Shown: positions 1-8,460, counted from the stretch's first letter. The stretch: 33,861 nucleotides of DNA from an uncultured Prevotellaceae bacterium (GCA_902789415.1 CADAOD010000027.1:1-33861), one strand, 5' to 3'. The notes: generated by a model from the sequence alone, not told the origin. A program made the numbers and translations.

Positions 1-96
1 TTTCGTTACTTGAAACGTTAAATATCAGAGCGTTATATTAATAACTTATCGGGTGATTTCAGCATCTGTTTTTCGGAACATCTAACTGGACACCCT
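1..96. mobile_element. Probable end of an insertion element interrupting the peroxidase gene
   Basis: The recognisable glutathione peroxidase frame stops matching its family at about position 97, and the remaining 96 bases contain no sensible continuation. Read on the minus strand, the foreign sequence begins GGGTGTCCAGTTAGATGTTC, which looks like the terminal inverted repeat of an insertion sequence. The body of the element, its transposase and the second end would lie outside the window, so neither a target duplication nor a family can be seen. An alternative is an assembly break inside a repeated element or a simple rearrangement. Confidence 0.35.
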
Positions 97-273
97 AATT
101 ACCAATCCCTTGTCCTTATACTTCTGGTACAACTCCTCCAAACCAGCAAACTGAGGTGTAAATCCACACTTACTGGCTGTATTGACTACCAGCAATACCT
201 TACCTTGAAACTGCGAGAAATCAATCTCCTTACCTCTGCTCGAAAAAGCTTTGAAATCATAAATCTTTGCCAT
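82..273 (-). pseudogene. Glutathione peroxidase family protein, truncated at the C-terminus
   Basis: The first 59 residues are a clear thiol-dependent glutathione peroxidase N-terminus: a short lead-in, the [17 protein letters not shown] block with peroxidatic Cys36 (Cys, not selenocysteine), then [16 protein letters not shown]. Intact members have about 160-185 residues and continue with a FPCNQF-type motif, absent here; the frame instead reads RVSS and stops. The catalytic Gln and Trp are lost, so the product should be inactive. The family reduces hydroperoxides, usually with thioredoxin in bacteria. It lies downstream of trpA in the same direction but has its own promoter. Family assignment is strong; whether the gene is truly broken in the cell or only at a contig edge is open. 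Confidence 0.8.
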
Positions 274-303
274 ACTCTTATATCATTAATATCGTTTGCG
301 ATG

Positions 304-333
304 CAAAGGTAAGAAGAATATTTTATATCGCAA
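304..333 (-). promoter_or_regulatory. Promoter of the peroxidase gene
   Basis: On the minus strand there is a TTG at 333-331, 19 bases, then TACCTTTG at 311-304, matching the Bacteroidota -33/-7 consensus. Transcription would start near 297, giving a short leader before the ATG at 273. Confidence 0.75.
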
Positions 334-343
334 GCGATTTATC

Positions 344-362
344 AAAAACTTTAAGAGTTTTT
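344..362. terminator. Weak AT-rich hairpin after trpA
   Basis: AAAAACT and AGTTTTT (7-bp arms, 5-base loop) lie 34 bases beyond the trpA stop. It could end the trp transcript, but the stem is AT-only and so weak. It sits between two of the operator boxes. Confidence 0.3.
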
Positions 363-395
363 AATAATACATCGCCTGCGATATAATAACCAAAT

Positions 396-1175
396 TTACT
401 TAGCAAGGGCATCAAACAACTGATCGAGAGCAGCATTTGGGTTGCCCTCGTTCTCGCTAAGAAGGGTAACGAACTTACTGCCGATGATGGCACCTGCGGC
501 ATTATCCTGAGCGGCCTTCAGGGTTTGGGCATTACTGATGCCGAAGCCAATCATGCGGGGATTACGCAGATTCATGCCGTTGATACGACGGAAGTATTCC
601 TGCTTCTGCTCGTCGAAACTCTTCTGTGTACCTGTGATGGCGGCAGAGCTTACCATATAGATAAAGCCATCGGTATGCTGATCGATAAAGCGGATACGTT
701 CCTCGCTGGTCTCAGGGGTGATGAGCATGATGATGCGCAAATCGTAGCGATCGGCGATGGGCTTTACGATGTTCTGATAGTCGTCGAAAGGTAGATCGGG
801 GATGATAGCGCCGCTGATGCCCGCCTCGACACACGACTGGCAGAAAGCCTCGACGCCGTAATGCAGAATGGGGTTAAGATAACCCATGAGCAACAGTGGT
901 ATCTGAACCTGATCCTTGATGGCTGTGAGCTGTGAGAAAAGCAGCTTAAGGTTCATACCATTTTTAAGCGCCTGTGTGGCTGCACCCTGAATAACGGGAC
1001 CATCGGCCAGGGGATCGCTGAAGGGGATGCCGACCTCGATCATATCGATGCCTCGACTCTGCATGGTTAGAATAACATCGGCTGTGCTATCCAGTGTTGG
1101 ACAGCCTGCACAGAAATAAAGAGACAGCAACTTTTTGTCGCCACGATTATTGAAAAGCTGATTGATCTTGTTCAT
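396..1175 (-). CDS. trpA: Tryptophan synthase alpha subunit
   Basis: This enzyme cleaves indole-3-glycerol phosphate to indole and glyceraldehyde 3-phosphate and passes indole to TrpB. The 259-residue length is normal. The family signature [15 protein letters not shown] is present at about 46-60, supplying the two catalytic acids (Glu47 and Asp58), and the phosphate-binding loops follow as GFGISNA and GAIIGS. Its ATG overlaps the trpF stop by 4 bases (1172-1175), so the two are translationally coupled. It is the last gene of the trp operon. Confidence 0.97.
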   Translation of the reverse strand: MNKINQLFNNRGDKKLLSLYFCAGCPTLDSTADVILTMQSRGIDMIEVGIPFSDPLADGPVIQGAATQALKNGMNLKLLFSQLTAIKDQVQIPLLLMGYLNPILHYGVEAFCQSCVEAGISGAIIPDLPFDDYQNIVKPIADRYDLRIIMLITPETSEERIRFIDQHTDGFIYMVSSAAITGTQKSFDEQKQEYFRRINGMNLRNPRMIGFGISNAQTLKAAQDNAAGAIIGSKFVTLLSENEGNPNAALDQLFDALAK

Positions 1176-1768
1176 AACTGTTCTAAGAATTGTTTGAGTT
1201 TATTGATATCTTTAAGCCCGGGGGCGATTTCGAAGCGAGAGTTGAGATCGATGCCAACGCACTTGGGATGCTGGAAAGCTTTTACACGCTGAGCATCATC
1301 GGGACCAATGCCGCCACTAAGCAGGAAGGGTGTGCTGCCATCGTAGGCTGCGAGGACTGTCCAGTCGAACTGCTGACCACTACCGCCTACCGAGGGACAC
1401 TTAGTATCAAACAGGAAGTAATCTACCAATCCCTCGAACTGCTTGTATGTGGCAATATCATCGCGACCACTTACGCTGATGGCCTTAATAAGATGCAGTC
1501 CCTTCAACTGAGCGCAATAATCGCTACTCTCGTGCCCATGCAACTGGATATAATCGAGGGCATACTCATCGGCAATGCGGCGCACGGTTTGGATATCCTC
1601 ATCCACAAACACCCCTACCCGCTTGCATTGCGTAGACAGATAAGCTGGGCGCTGGCTGACATAGCGACTGGATTTGGGCCAGAAGATAAAACCCATCATA
1701 TCCCCCCCAAGACTTTCAACTTCGCGGATGTTATTGGGCTCGCGCATGCCACATACCTTGATAATCAT
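1172..1768 (-). CDS. trpF: Phosphoribosylanthranilate isomerase
   Basis: TrpF converts N-(5-phosphoribosyl)anthranilate to the carboxyphenylamino-deoxyribulose phosphate used by TrpC. The 198-residue protein is a single TIM barrel starting IIKVCGMRE with the catalytic Cys at residue 6; the partner Asp lies in YFLFDTK, and the phosphate-binding end is [11 protein letters not shown]. It is a separate gene here, not fused to TrpC as in enterics. It overlaps trpC and trpA by 4 bases on each side. Confidence 0.96.
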   Translation of the reverse strand: MIIKVCGMREPNNIREVESLGGDMMGFIFWPKSSRYVSQRPAYLSTQCKRVGVFVDEDIQTVRRIADEYALDYIQLHGHESSDYCAQLKGLHLIKAISVSGRDDIATYKQFEGLVDYFLFDTKCPSVGGSGQQFDWTVLAAYDGSTPFLLSGGIGPDDAQRVKAFQHPKCVGIDLNSRFEIAPGLKDINKLKQFLEQL

Positions 1769-2502
1769 AGCTTGGAGATAAATTCGTTAAGAGCCAGACC
1801 TGGGTCGGCAGTCTTCATAAAGTTCTCGCCAATCAGAAAGCCGTTGAAACCTGCCTGGCGGAGTGCCTTTACCGTATCAGGATTAGAGATGCCACTCTCG
1901 CTGACTTTCACTGCATCCTTGGGCAGCTTTTCGGCCAAGCGAAACGAGTTCTCAACATCGGTAACAAACGAGCCGAGGTTGCGGTTGTTAATACCACACA
2001 GGTCGGGCTGCAGTTCGGCATACTCCAGTTCTTGTTCGGAATGCATCTCGAGCAGCACCTCAAGTCCGAGGTCATGCGCCTTGTTGAGCAGCTGCTGGCA
2101 CTGGGCTTTGGTTAAGCATGCGGCGATGAGCAATACGGCCGAGGCGCCACAGAGGGCAGCGGCATAAAGCTGGGCCTCGTTGATAACGAAATTCTTATAT
2201 AACACAGGGAGTGTTACACCGCTTTTTCGGGCCTCGCGGATAAAATCGTCGCTACCACCAAAGTAATGCTCATCAGTTAATATCGAGAGGGCTGCAGCAC
2301 CGTTCTGCTGATAACTCAGCGGAATGATATCGGCCCTACCCTCTTGCTTAATCCAGCCTTTTGAGGGCGAGCGGCGCTTAAACTCGGCGATGATGCCCGA
2401 GTTGCTTTGCAGCAATGCCTGTCGCAACGAGGGTTTGGGCGCAAAAAGGCGCTCCATCTCCTCGTGCTTATGGGCTATAATCTCGTGCAAAATATCCTGC
2501 AT
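1765..2502 (-). CDS. trpC: Indole-3-glycerol phosphate synthase
   Basis: TrpC performs the ring-closing decarboxylation that forms indole-3-glycerol phosphate. The 245-residue barrel carries the family block IIAEFKRRSPSKGWI with the catalytic Lys, then PVLYKNFVI, GINNRNL, VSESGI and FLIGENFM. It starts 5 bases after the trpD stop and overlaps trpF by 4 bases. Confidence 0.96.
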   Translation of the reverse strand: MQDILHEIIAHKHEEMERLFAPKPSLRQALLQSNSGIIAEFKRRSPSKGWIKQEGRADIIPLSYQQNGAAALSILTDEHYFGGSDDFIREARKSGVTLPVLYKNFVINEAQLYAAALCGASAVLLIAACLTKAQCQQLLNKAHDLGLEVLLEMHSEQELEYAELQPDLCGINNRNLGSFVTDVENSFRLAEKLPKDAVKVSESGISNPDTVKALRQAGFNGFLIGENFMKTADPGLALNEFISKL

Positions 2503-2507
2503 AGCGA

Positions 2508-3518
2508 TTACGAGTTAAGTTCTACAAACTTCTTAAAGGTACGCAGAGCGCTGCCGCTGTCGATACTCTCGCGGGCAATCTCGATACACTCCTCGATGCT
2601 CTTCTGTCCCTTCTCCAATACCTGAATACCAAAGGCGGCATTGGCCAGAACGATGTTCTTCTGGGCAGGCAAAGCGCGATTTTCGAGCACGCTGTCGAAT
2701 ATTTCCGCAGCCTCTTCCTCGGTAGCACCACCCACCAGTTCTTCGGGCTTGGCAATATCAAAGCCGAGCTCCTGAGGACGGAAGATACGCTCGTAGTTGT
2801 TGGTGGTTACCTTGAAGTCGCCTGTGAGCGAAATCTCATCGTAACCATCGATAGAGTTCACGATACCATAATCGATACCGAGCTTTTGATAAACGCTGTT
2901 GTAGAGTCGCATCTGATCGAGATTGGCCACACCTAACAGCTGGCATTGTGGGCGCGATGGATTAACGATTGGGCCCAACAGATTAAAGATGGTTGGGAAC
3001 GGCAGCGCCTTGCGGATAGGACCAACAAACTTCATGGCCTTGGCAAAGAGCTGGGCGTGAAGATACACGATGCCAGCCTCGTTGAGCGAACGGTTCAGGC
3101 GATCGATATCATCGGTAAACTTAATGCCATGGTGCTGGATAACATTGCTGGCACCACTCACGCTGGTAGCTGCATAGTTGCCGTGCTTGGCCACCTTATA
3201 GCCTGCGCCTGCGATGACGAAACAAGCCGTTGTTGAGATATTAAACGTGTTCTTACGGTCGCCACCTGTGCCTACAACGTCGATGTAACGGTCGCAGTCG
3301 AGGATAGCGGGCACACCCGTCTCCAGGATACCATCGCGGAAGCCCAACAGCTCTTCTACGGTTACACCGCGCATCTGCAGACAGGTGAGCAGGGCGGTAA
3401 TCTGCTCGTTGGGGAACTCACTCTGGGTGATGCCAATCAGGATATTCTTCATCTCCTCACGGGAGAGCTCTTCGTGGTTTAACAGGCGGAAGAGGTAGCC
3501 TTTCATTGTTGATTCCAT
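2508..3518 (-). CDS. trpD: Anthranilate phosphoribosyltransferase
   Basis: TrpD transfers phosphoribose from PRPP to anthranilate. The PRPP-binding motif GTGGDRKNTFNIST begins at residue 83, followed by KHGNYAATSVSGASN and the GPIVNPSRP motif. At 336 residues it is a stand-alone TrpD, not fused to TrpG. Two in-frame ATGs (3518 and 3506) are possible starts; the longer is listed because GAGAT lies just upstream. A 28-base AT-rich gap separates it from trpG, the largest gap inside the operon. Confidence 0.96.
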   Translation of the reverse strand: MESTMKGYLFRLLNHEELSREEMKNILIGITQSEFPNEQITALLTCLQMRGVTVEELLGFRDGILETGVPAILDCDRYIDVVGTGGDRKNTFNISTTACFVIAGAGYKVAKHGNYAATSVSGASNVIQHHGIKFTDDIDRLNRSLNEAGIVYLHAQLFAKAMKFVGPIRKALPFPTIFNLLGPIVNPSRPQCQLLGVANLDQMRLYNSVYQKLGIDYGIVNSIDGYDEISLTGDFKVTTNNYERIFRPQELGFDIAKPEELVGGATEEEAAEIFDSVLENRALPAQKNIVLANAAFGIQVLEKGQKSIEECIEIARESIDSGSALRTFKKFVELNS

Positions 3519-3546
3519 ATCTCTTTTAATGTTTAATCATTTAATG

Positions 3547-4143
3547 TTACAAAAACATCCAGTTCTGGAGCATTTTCTTGCCATCGGGGGTAAGTACGCT
3601 CTCGGGGTGGAACTGTATGCCACGGATGTTAAGCTCGCGATGGCGCAGGGCCATAATCTGTCCCATCCCCGACGTGCCGTCGCCTACCCGTAGCCCTTCA
3701 TCGCTCTCGGCTGTAACCTCTAAGCACTCAGGCAATCCTTCACGAGATACTACCCACGAGTGGTAACGGCCGATGGTGATGTTGCGCTCGATGCCACTAA
3801 AGATGGGATCGTCGACGATGATATGACAAGGTGTGGCTACGCCATGGAACACCTGCGAGAGGTTTACCAATTTGGCACCAAACACCTCGCCGATGGCCTG
3901 ATGACCCAGACATACACCCAGGATGGGCTTTTTGCCAGCATAGGTGCGGATAACATCGCACAGCAATCCTGCCTCGGAGGGGATGCCAGGACCAGGCGAG
4001 AGGATAATCTTGCTGTAGGGCTCCAAGTCGGCAAGTTCGAACTGGTCGTTGCGCAGCACCGTAACCTCGGCACCCAACTCTTTCACTAAATGACTCAGGT
4101 TATAGGTAAACGAGTCGTAATTATCTATGATAACAATTTTCAT
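3547..4143 (-). CDS. trpG: Anthranilate synthase glutamine amidotransferase subunit
   Basis: TrpG hydrolyses glutamine and feeds ammonia to TrpE. The class I amidotransferase triad is visible: the nucleophile in GVCLGHQAIGE (Cys78) and the His-Glu pair in FHPESV near the C-terminus; the oxyanion loop is SPGPGIP at about 49-55. At 198 residues the length is normal. The start overlaps the trpE stop in an ATGA junction. In some bacteria such a subunit also serves folate synthesis, but its place in this operon supports the tryptophan role. Confidence 0.95.
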   Translation of the reverse strand: MKIVIIDNYDSFTYNLSHLVKELGAEVTVLRNDQFELADLEPYSKIILSPGPGIPSEAGLLCDVIRTYAGKKPILGVCLGHQAIGEVFGAKLVNLSQVFHGVATPCHIIVDDPIFSGIERNITIGRYHSWVVSREGLPECLEVTAESDEGLRVGDGTSGMGQIMALRHRELNIRGIQFHPESVLTPDGKKMLQNWMFL

Positions 4144-5531
4144 AACTTCTCTGCTTTTTCGATGGCCTTACGCAGGGCACCGAGTTTATTGTTTACTTCC
4201 TGTAATTCATACTCCACATCGCTCTTGGCCACGATGCCGCCACCTGCCTGGAACCACAGTTCGTTGTTACGACTGACGAACGTGCGGATGGTGATGGCCT
4301 GATTTAGACTGCCGTCGAGACCGATAACACCAATACAACCACCGTAGGCTCCACGGTTATGTGGCTCGTAAGCCGAAATCAGCTGCATGGCGCGAACCTT
4401 AGGTGCACCACTCAGCGTGCCGGCAGGGAAGGTATCGATAAAGGCCTTGATGGGATCGGCACCCTCATCGAGCTGCCCCGAAACACGACTCACGAGATGG
4501 ATAACGTGACTGTAGTACTGCAGATCCTTATAGAAATCAACCTTTACGTTATGGCAGTTACGGCTCAAGTCGTTACGGGCCAAATCTACCAGCATCACGT
4601 GTTCGGCATTCTCCTTGGGGTCGTTACGCAGATACTCGGCGCCTTGCTTATCGGCCTCGGCATCGCCAGTACGCTTTGTGGTGCCGGCAATCGGGTCGAT
4701 GTATGCTTTCTTGCCCTCGATGCGGCAGTGGGTTTCGGGACTTGAGCCGAAGATGCGAAAGCCGCCGAAATCGAAGTAGAACAGATAAGGCGATGGATTG
4801 ATGCTGCGCAGGGCACGATAGAGTTTGAAGTCGTCGCCCTCGTAACGCTGGATAAAACGACGACTCAGTACAATCTGGAACACATCGCCACGCATACAGT
4901 GCTGAATACCTTTGCGGATGTTCTCACGGTGCTCATCGTCAGTCAAAGTAGAACGGACATCACCCACAGGATGGAAATCGTAAGCCTGCACACTGGCCTT
5001 GTTCATGGCCTTCAATACAGCATCGATGTTATCTGCGTCGCCCAGCGTTACAACGGTGAGCATATTGTTATGATGATCGAACACTATCACAGTTTTGTAC
5101 AGTATATACAACACGTCGGGGGCATCGTTCTTAGCCTGTGTCTCGTCCTTCACGGCGATATCCTCGAAGTAACGAACGGCATTGAACGAGGTGTAACCAA
5201 ACAGACCGCACACGGCAGCATCGTCGCCCTCAACCTGGATGTTATCAATCAGCGCATGGATGGCCTTGTCGGAACGATAGTCCTTGTTTACCTCGTGCTG
5301 CATTGTGCTGCCGTCAGGGTAACTAACCGTAGCTACACCATGTGCGATAGCCACACTGGCAATGGGATTAATACCGATAAAGCTTCGCGAGTTGGCTGCA
5401 TCATGATAGTCGGCGCACTCCATCAGCGCACTCTGCGGATACAGGTCGCGCAGTCGCATATATACTCCCACTGGCGTGTACATATCGGCCAGTATTGTCT
5501 TGCTGCTTGTATGGAATTTAAAAGTTGCCAT
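4140..5531 (-). CDS. trpE: Anthranilate synthase component I
   Basis: TrpE makes anthranilate from chorismate and is the committed, usually feedback-inhibited step. The 463-residue protein has the chorismate-binding motifs FGSSPETHCRIEG, PIAGTTKRTG, DLARNDLSR and FPAGTLSGAPKVRAMQLI in family order. The N-terminal tryptophan-binding motif, LLES in well-studied enzymes, reads LMEC at about 36-39. Feedback sensitivity therefore cannot be assumed. The start overlaps the trpB 3' end by 14 bases. Confidence 0.95.
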   Translation of the reverse strand: MATFKFHTSSKTILADMYTPVGVYMRLRDLYPQSALMECADYHDAANSRSFIGINPIASVAIAHGVATVSYPDGSTMQHEVNKDYRSDKAIHALIDNIQVEGDDAAVCGLFGYTSFNAVRYFEDIAVKDETQAKNDAPDVLYILYKTVIVFDHHNNMLTVVTLGDADNIDAVLKAMNKASVQAYDFHPVGDVRSTLTDDEHRENIRKGIQHCMRGDVFQIVLSRRFIQRYEGDDFKLYRALRSINPSPYLFYFDFGGFRIFGSSPETHCRIEGKKAYIDPIAGTTKRTGDAEADKQGAEYLRNDPKENAEHVMLVDLARNDLSRNCHNVKVDFYKDLQYYSHVIHLVSRVSGQLDEGADPIKAFIDTFPAGTLSGAPKVRAMQLISAYEPHNRGAYGGCIGVIGLDGSLNQAITIRTFVSRNNELWFQAGGGIVAKSDVEYELQEVNNKLGALRKAIEKAEKL

Positions 5532-6723
5532 ATTCCTTTGCCATTTGTTTGTTTTTAAGATATGTTTCTACATCCTTGTCGCCACGACCGCTCACGGTGA
5601 GTACTACCACGTCGGTGGGCTTGAACTGCAGTTTTGAAAGCGCTGCAATAGCGTGGGCCGATTCGATAGCGGGAATGATACCCTCCATGCGGGTGAGCTC
5701 GTAACCACCATAGATAGCCTCGTCGTCGTTAACGCTCAGTACCTGTGTGCGGCCCTGCTTGTACATGTTGCAATGCATAGGACCAACGCCTGGATAGTCG
5801 AGACCAGCCGAAATAGTAAATGCCTCCTCAATCTGTCCGTCGTTATTCTGCATCACCAGCATCTTGGCACCGTGCAGGATACCTACCGTACCCTTGTGCA
5901 TGGTAGCTGCTGTGTGGTTGGTTTCGTAGCCTGCACCACCAGCCTCGGCCAGTACTATTTTCACACGGTCGTCGTTCATATAGTGATAGATGGTGCCTGC
6001 TGCGTTAGATCCACCACCGATGCAGGCAATGAGGTAGTCGGGATAATCGCGACCAATCTTTTCTTCAAGCTGCCATTTTATTTCCTCCGAAATCACACTC
6101 TGCATACGTGCCACCAAGTCGGGATAAGGATGAGGTCCCATGGTAGAGCCAACGATATAGAACGTGTCGCTGGGATGACAGCACCAGTCGCGGATGGCTG
6201 CGCTACAAGCATCGCTCAGTGTCATGTTACCAGTACGAACAGGGTTCACCTTGGCACCCAGCATCTTCATTCTCTCAACGTTGGTGTGCTGGCGCTCCAC
6301 ATCGGTAGCACCCATAAACACCTCGCATTTCATGTCCATCAGCGCACATACGGTAGCTGTTGCCACACCATGCTGTCCGGCACCAGTCTCGCAGATGATA
6401 CGTGTCTTACCCATCTTCTTGGCCAGCAGAATCTGTCCGATGGTGTTGTTAATCTTGTGCGCACCAGTGTGGTTCAGGTCTTCACGCTTCAGGTACAGCT
6501 GGCAGCCATACTTCTCGCTCAGGCGCTTGGCATAGTACAACGGACTGGGGCGACCCACGTAGTCCTTCAACAAGGCATGATACTCGGCCTTAAACTCCTC
6601 GCTCTCGATGATTGGGAGATAAGCCTCCTGCAAATCATGCACGCACTTGTAGAGTATCTCAGGCACGTAAGCACCACCAAACTCTCCATAGAAACCGTTT
6701 TTGTCAACTTGAAAATTGCTCAT
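5518..6723 (-). CDS. trpB: Tryptophan synthase beta subunit
   Basis: TrpB condenses indole with serine using pyridoxal phosphate. The PLP lysine is Lys90 in LNHTGAHKINN, and the phosphate-binding glycine loop is GGGSNAAG at about 233-240. The 401-residue length fits the ordinary TrpB1 class that pairs with TrpA. It is the first structural gene of the operon, as is usual in Bacteroidota, and follows the trp leader region. An AAAGGA sequence lies just upstream of the ATG. Confidence 0.97.
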   Translation of the reverse strand: MSNFQVDKNGFYGEFGGAYVPEILYKCVHDLQEAYLPIIESEEFKAEYHALLKDYVGRPSPLYYAKRLSEKYGCQLYLKREDLNHTGAHKINNTIGQILLAKKMGKTRIICETGAGQHGVATATVCALMDMKCEVFMGATDVERQHTNVERMKMLGAKVNPVRTGNMTLSDACSAAIRDWCCHPSDTFYIVGSTMGPHPYPDLVARMQSVISEEIKWQLEEKIGRDYPDYLIACIGGGSNAAGTIYHYMNDDRVKIVLAEAGGAGYETNHTAATMHKGTVGILHGAKMLVMQNNDGQIEEAFTISAGLDYPGVGPMHCNMYKQGRTQVLSVNDDEAIYGGYELTRMEGIIPAIESAHAIAALSKLQFKPTDVVVLTVSGRGDKDVETYLKNKQMAKEYGNF

Positions 6724-6757
6724 ATATCCTTTTTTTATTGTATTTACTATATAAAAT

Positions 6758-6793
6758 TTGAGAGGTCCATCGCAAGAACGATAGGCCTCTCAA
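6758..6793 (-). terminator. trp attenuator hairpin
   Basis: On the minus strand TTGAGAGG pairs perfectly with CCTCTCAA, and the stem continues inward with one mismatch and one G-U pair through TATCG/CGATG to a 5-base loop. It lies between the leader peptide and trpB and is followed by AATTTTATATA, a weak U-run. The 3' arm CCTCTCA can also pair with a second TGAGAGG at 6835-6829, which includes the leader stop codon. That offers an alternative fold. Confidence 0.65.
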
Positions 6794-6832
6794 TATCTTT
6801 TCTATACACCCTATAGGTATACGGCTACCCTC

Positions 6833-6889
6833 TCACGATCTTTTGAACCTTGAGCTGCGCCACCACCAATAGAATGAACTTTTTATCAT
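6833..6889 (-). CDS. trpL: trp operon leader peptide
   Basis: An 18-codon frame reads MIKSSFYWWWRSSRFKRS, with three consecutive TGG codons at 6868-6860. It starts about 25 bases after the predicted transcription start and ends about 40 bases before the hairpin that precedes trpB. Three adjacent codons for the rarest amino acid, in the leader of a tryptophan operon, is the hallmark of a ribosome-mediated attenuator: stalling on uncharged tRNA-Trp would favour read-through into trpB. The upstream ribosome-binding signal is weak (a GGA). Seen directly: frame, codons and hairpin. Inferred: regulation. Confidence 0.8.
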   Translation of the reverse strand: MIKSSFYWWWRSSRFKRS

Positions 6890-6920
6890 ATCCGTTACTG
6901 TTTTTATTACTATTCGTTGG

Positions 6921-6952
6921 CAAAATTACACTTTCTCTTTCAATTTGCCAAA
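6921..6952 (-). promoter_or_regulatory. trp operon promoter
   Basis: On the minus strand TTTG at 6952-6949, 20 bases, then TAATTTTG at 6928-6921, a full match to the Bacteroidota consensus. It places the start of transcription near 6914, leaving about 190 bases of leader before trpB. Confidence 0.8.
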
Positions 6953-7055
6953 TTTTTCGTTGTTTTATTAACTATTTATCATCAAAAACCTTAAACTCTT
7001 GATTTATCGCAATTCAAAAAACGCTTACACCTTATTATATAAAGAATTGATGCTT

Positions 7056-8432
7056 TTATTTTACCAAGACCTTCTTACCATTCATGATGTACAGTCCGTG
7101 TTGGGGCGACGACACCTGACAGCCCTGCAAGTCGTACCATTTACCATCTGTAGATTTACTATCGGCAGTTTTACTATCGATGCCCGTAACATTCCCGCCT
7201 GTACCAACATAGATGCCGATGTTGCTGATGGTGATGTTGGCAGTAGAGTTAGGACGTATAAAGGTAAGCTTGTATTCGCCCCAATCATCGGTGATATCGA
7301 AAGGCAGCGTTGCCGTACTTCCGGCCTGTACGGTAGTCTCGAGCACGATTTTCTTCACCTCGCCGAGTTTCTGAATCTGTACACCAATAGTCAGTGCAGC
7401 ATCGCCCTCCGACTGGAAGCAGAGCTGATAGCTACCAGCCACAAACTGCAGCGAGCGATAGGTGTTATGATTATTACTATTCCAGCTAGTATTATTCTGT
7501 TCGCCACCAAACTGCAGCAGTGTGGTACCGCTGTTTACCGTCCAACCATGAGCCGTAGGCTGATAACCTGTAGCCTCTATTCTTGGGCGCCATCTGTGTG
7601 TGGCATCGTAAGGTGCATCGAGCGTGTACTGCTTAAAGAAGTTCCACATCGTCTGGGCCGAGTTTTTCTCTGGAGTTCTATCCGTATAGTCGTTATGCCC
7701 CATACCTTCAATCTCGTAATAGGTATAAGGAAAACTACCCTCTACCCCCTCGTAAACGCTCTTATCGTAATAGCCACTTTGCGATGTTTTCTCGGGCACG
7801 GGATTGGCACCCAAACGAGCCACCATCTCATCTACAATGATAGGCATCAACGAGTAAAGCACAAAATCATCTTTCTTACCATGAATATGCAAGAAAGGTA
7901 CTGGGCGCGGTGCCGTATGACGGAAATGGAACTCGTTAAGCGGATAGCCACTGATGGATGCAAAAGCTGCAAACAACTCGCTACAACAGTTGGTGAGCGC
8001 ATACGTCATCATGCCACCATTAGAAAAACCACAAGCATAAATACGTTTACGGTCAATACTGTACGATTGAGCCACATCCTCAATCACCGCCTTCAGGAAT
8101 ATTACATCCGCATTCTCCTCGCCTGTGGCATCCCAACCTGTTACGGTGCCACCAAACACAGGAAAGTAGATGGGGTTTCCTTGGGGATAAACCACGATAC
8201 AGCCCTCTTTATCGGCCACATCTGTACGGAATGGACTTTTATCAGTACAATGTCCGCTGGCACCATGCAGCGAAACCACCAATGGTGCATCCTGCTGCAC
8301 GTTGTCGGGTACATACAGCCAGTACTCGCGACTCTGACTGTTAATTACAATCGATACCTTTTTGTTAACTTTAGCTGCGTGCAGCCCCATCGTGCTGCCA
8401 AGTAATAGGATAGCTAATAATACTTTCTTCAT
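7056..8432 (-). CDS. Secreted CE1/LpqC-like (PHB depolymerase family) esterase
   Basis: This 458-residue protein has a signal peptide (about 1-20, ending LHAA) and an alpha/beta-hydrolase domain. The visible triad is Ser137 in GFSNGG, an Asp at 188/189 in HGKKDD, and His246 in GMGHND; the oxyanion region is SLHGASG. Relatives are feruloyl/acetyl xylan esterases and PHB depolymerases, so plant cell-wall ester cleavage is likely, though the substrate cannot be read from sequence. Residues from about 290 look like a beta-sandwich. The last 27 residues (WYDLQGCQV then GLYIMNGKKVLVK) match a C-terminal tail seen on many exported Bacteroidales proteins and resembling T9SS sorting tails. It is monocistronic, with its own promoter. 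The 103 bases between its stop and the trp promoter hold no clear feature. Confidence 0.8.
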   Translation of the reverse strand: MKKVLLAILLLGSTMGLHAAKVNKKVSIVINSQSREYWLYVPDNVQQDAPLVVSLHGASGHCTDKSPFRTDVADKEGCIVVYPQGNPIYFPVFGGTVTGWDATGEENADVIFLKAVIEDVAQSYSIDRKRIYACGFSNGGMMTYALTNCCSELFAAFASISGYPLNEFHFRHTAPRPVPFLHIHGKKDDFVLYSLMPIIVDEMVARLGANPVPEKTSQSGYYDKSVYEGVEGSFPYTYYEIEGMGHNDYTDRTPEKNSAQTMWNFFKQYTLDAPYDATHRWRPRIEATGYQPTAHGWTVNSGTTLLQFGGEQNNTSWNSNNHNTYRSLQFVAGSYQLCFQSEGDAALTIGVQIQKLGEVKKIVLETTVQAGSTATLPFDITDDWGEYKLTFIRPNSTANITISNIGIYVGTGGNVTGIDSKTADSKSTDGKWYDLQGCQVSSPQHGLYIMNGKKVLVK

Positions 8433-8460
8433 TTTTGTGAATCTACTGTTATTTAGGGTG

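Larger units (their letters stand above)
291..382. promoter_or_regulatory. Three palindromic ATCG-N4-CGAT operator candidates
   Basis: Three 12-bp palindromes share the pattern ATCGyNNGCGAT: ATCGTTTGCGAT at 291-302, ATCGCAAGCGAT at 327-338 and ATCGCCTGCGAT at 371-382. The first covers the predicted transcription start, the second overlaps the -33 element, and the third lies upstream. This layout is typical of a repressor. A peroxide-sensing MarR/OhrR-type regulator would suit the gene, but no regulator gene is visible, so the identity is a guess. Confidence 0.6.

Noticed and set aside
6769-6784. Fourth ATCG-N-CGAT operator copy in the trp leader
   Set aside because: ATCGCAAGAACGAT is part of the attenuator stem and loop and has different spacing from the peroxidase boxes.
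5653-6816. Long plus-strand frame opposite trpB
   Set aside because: It is antisense to a certain gene, has no family motifs, and has a His/Cys-rich composition typical of a mirrored reading frame.
6999-8405. Long plus-strand frame opposite the esterase
   Set aside because: The esterase has a catalytic triad, signal peptide and promoter; the opposite frame has none.
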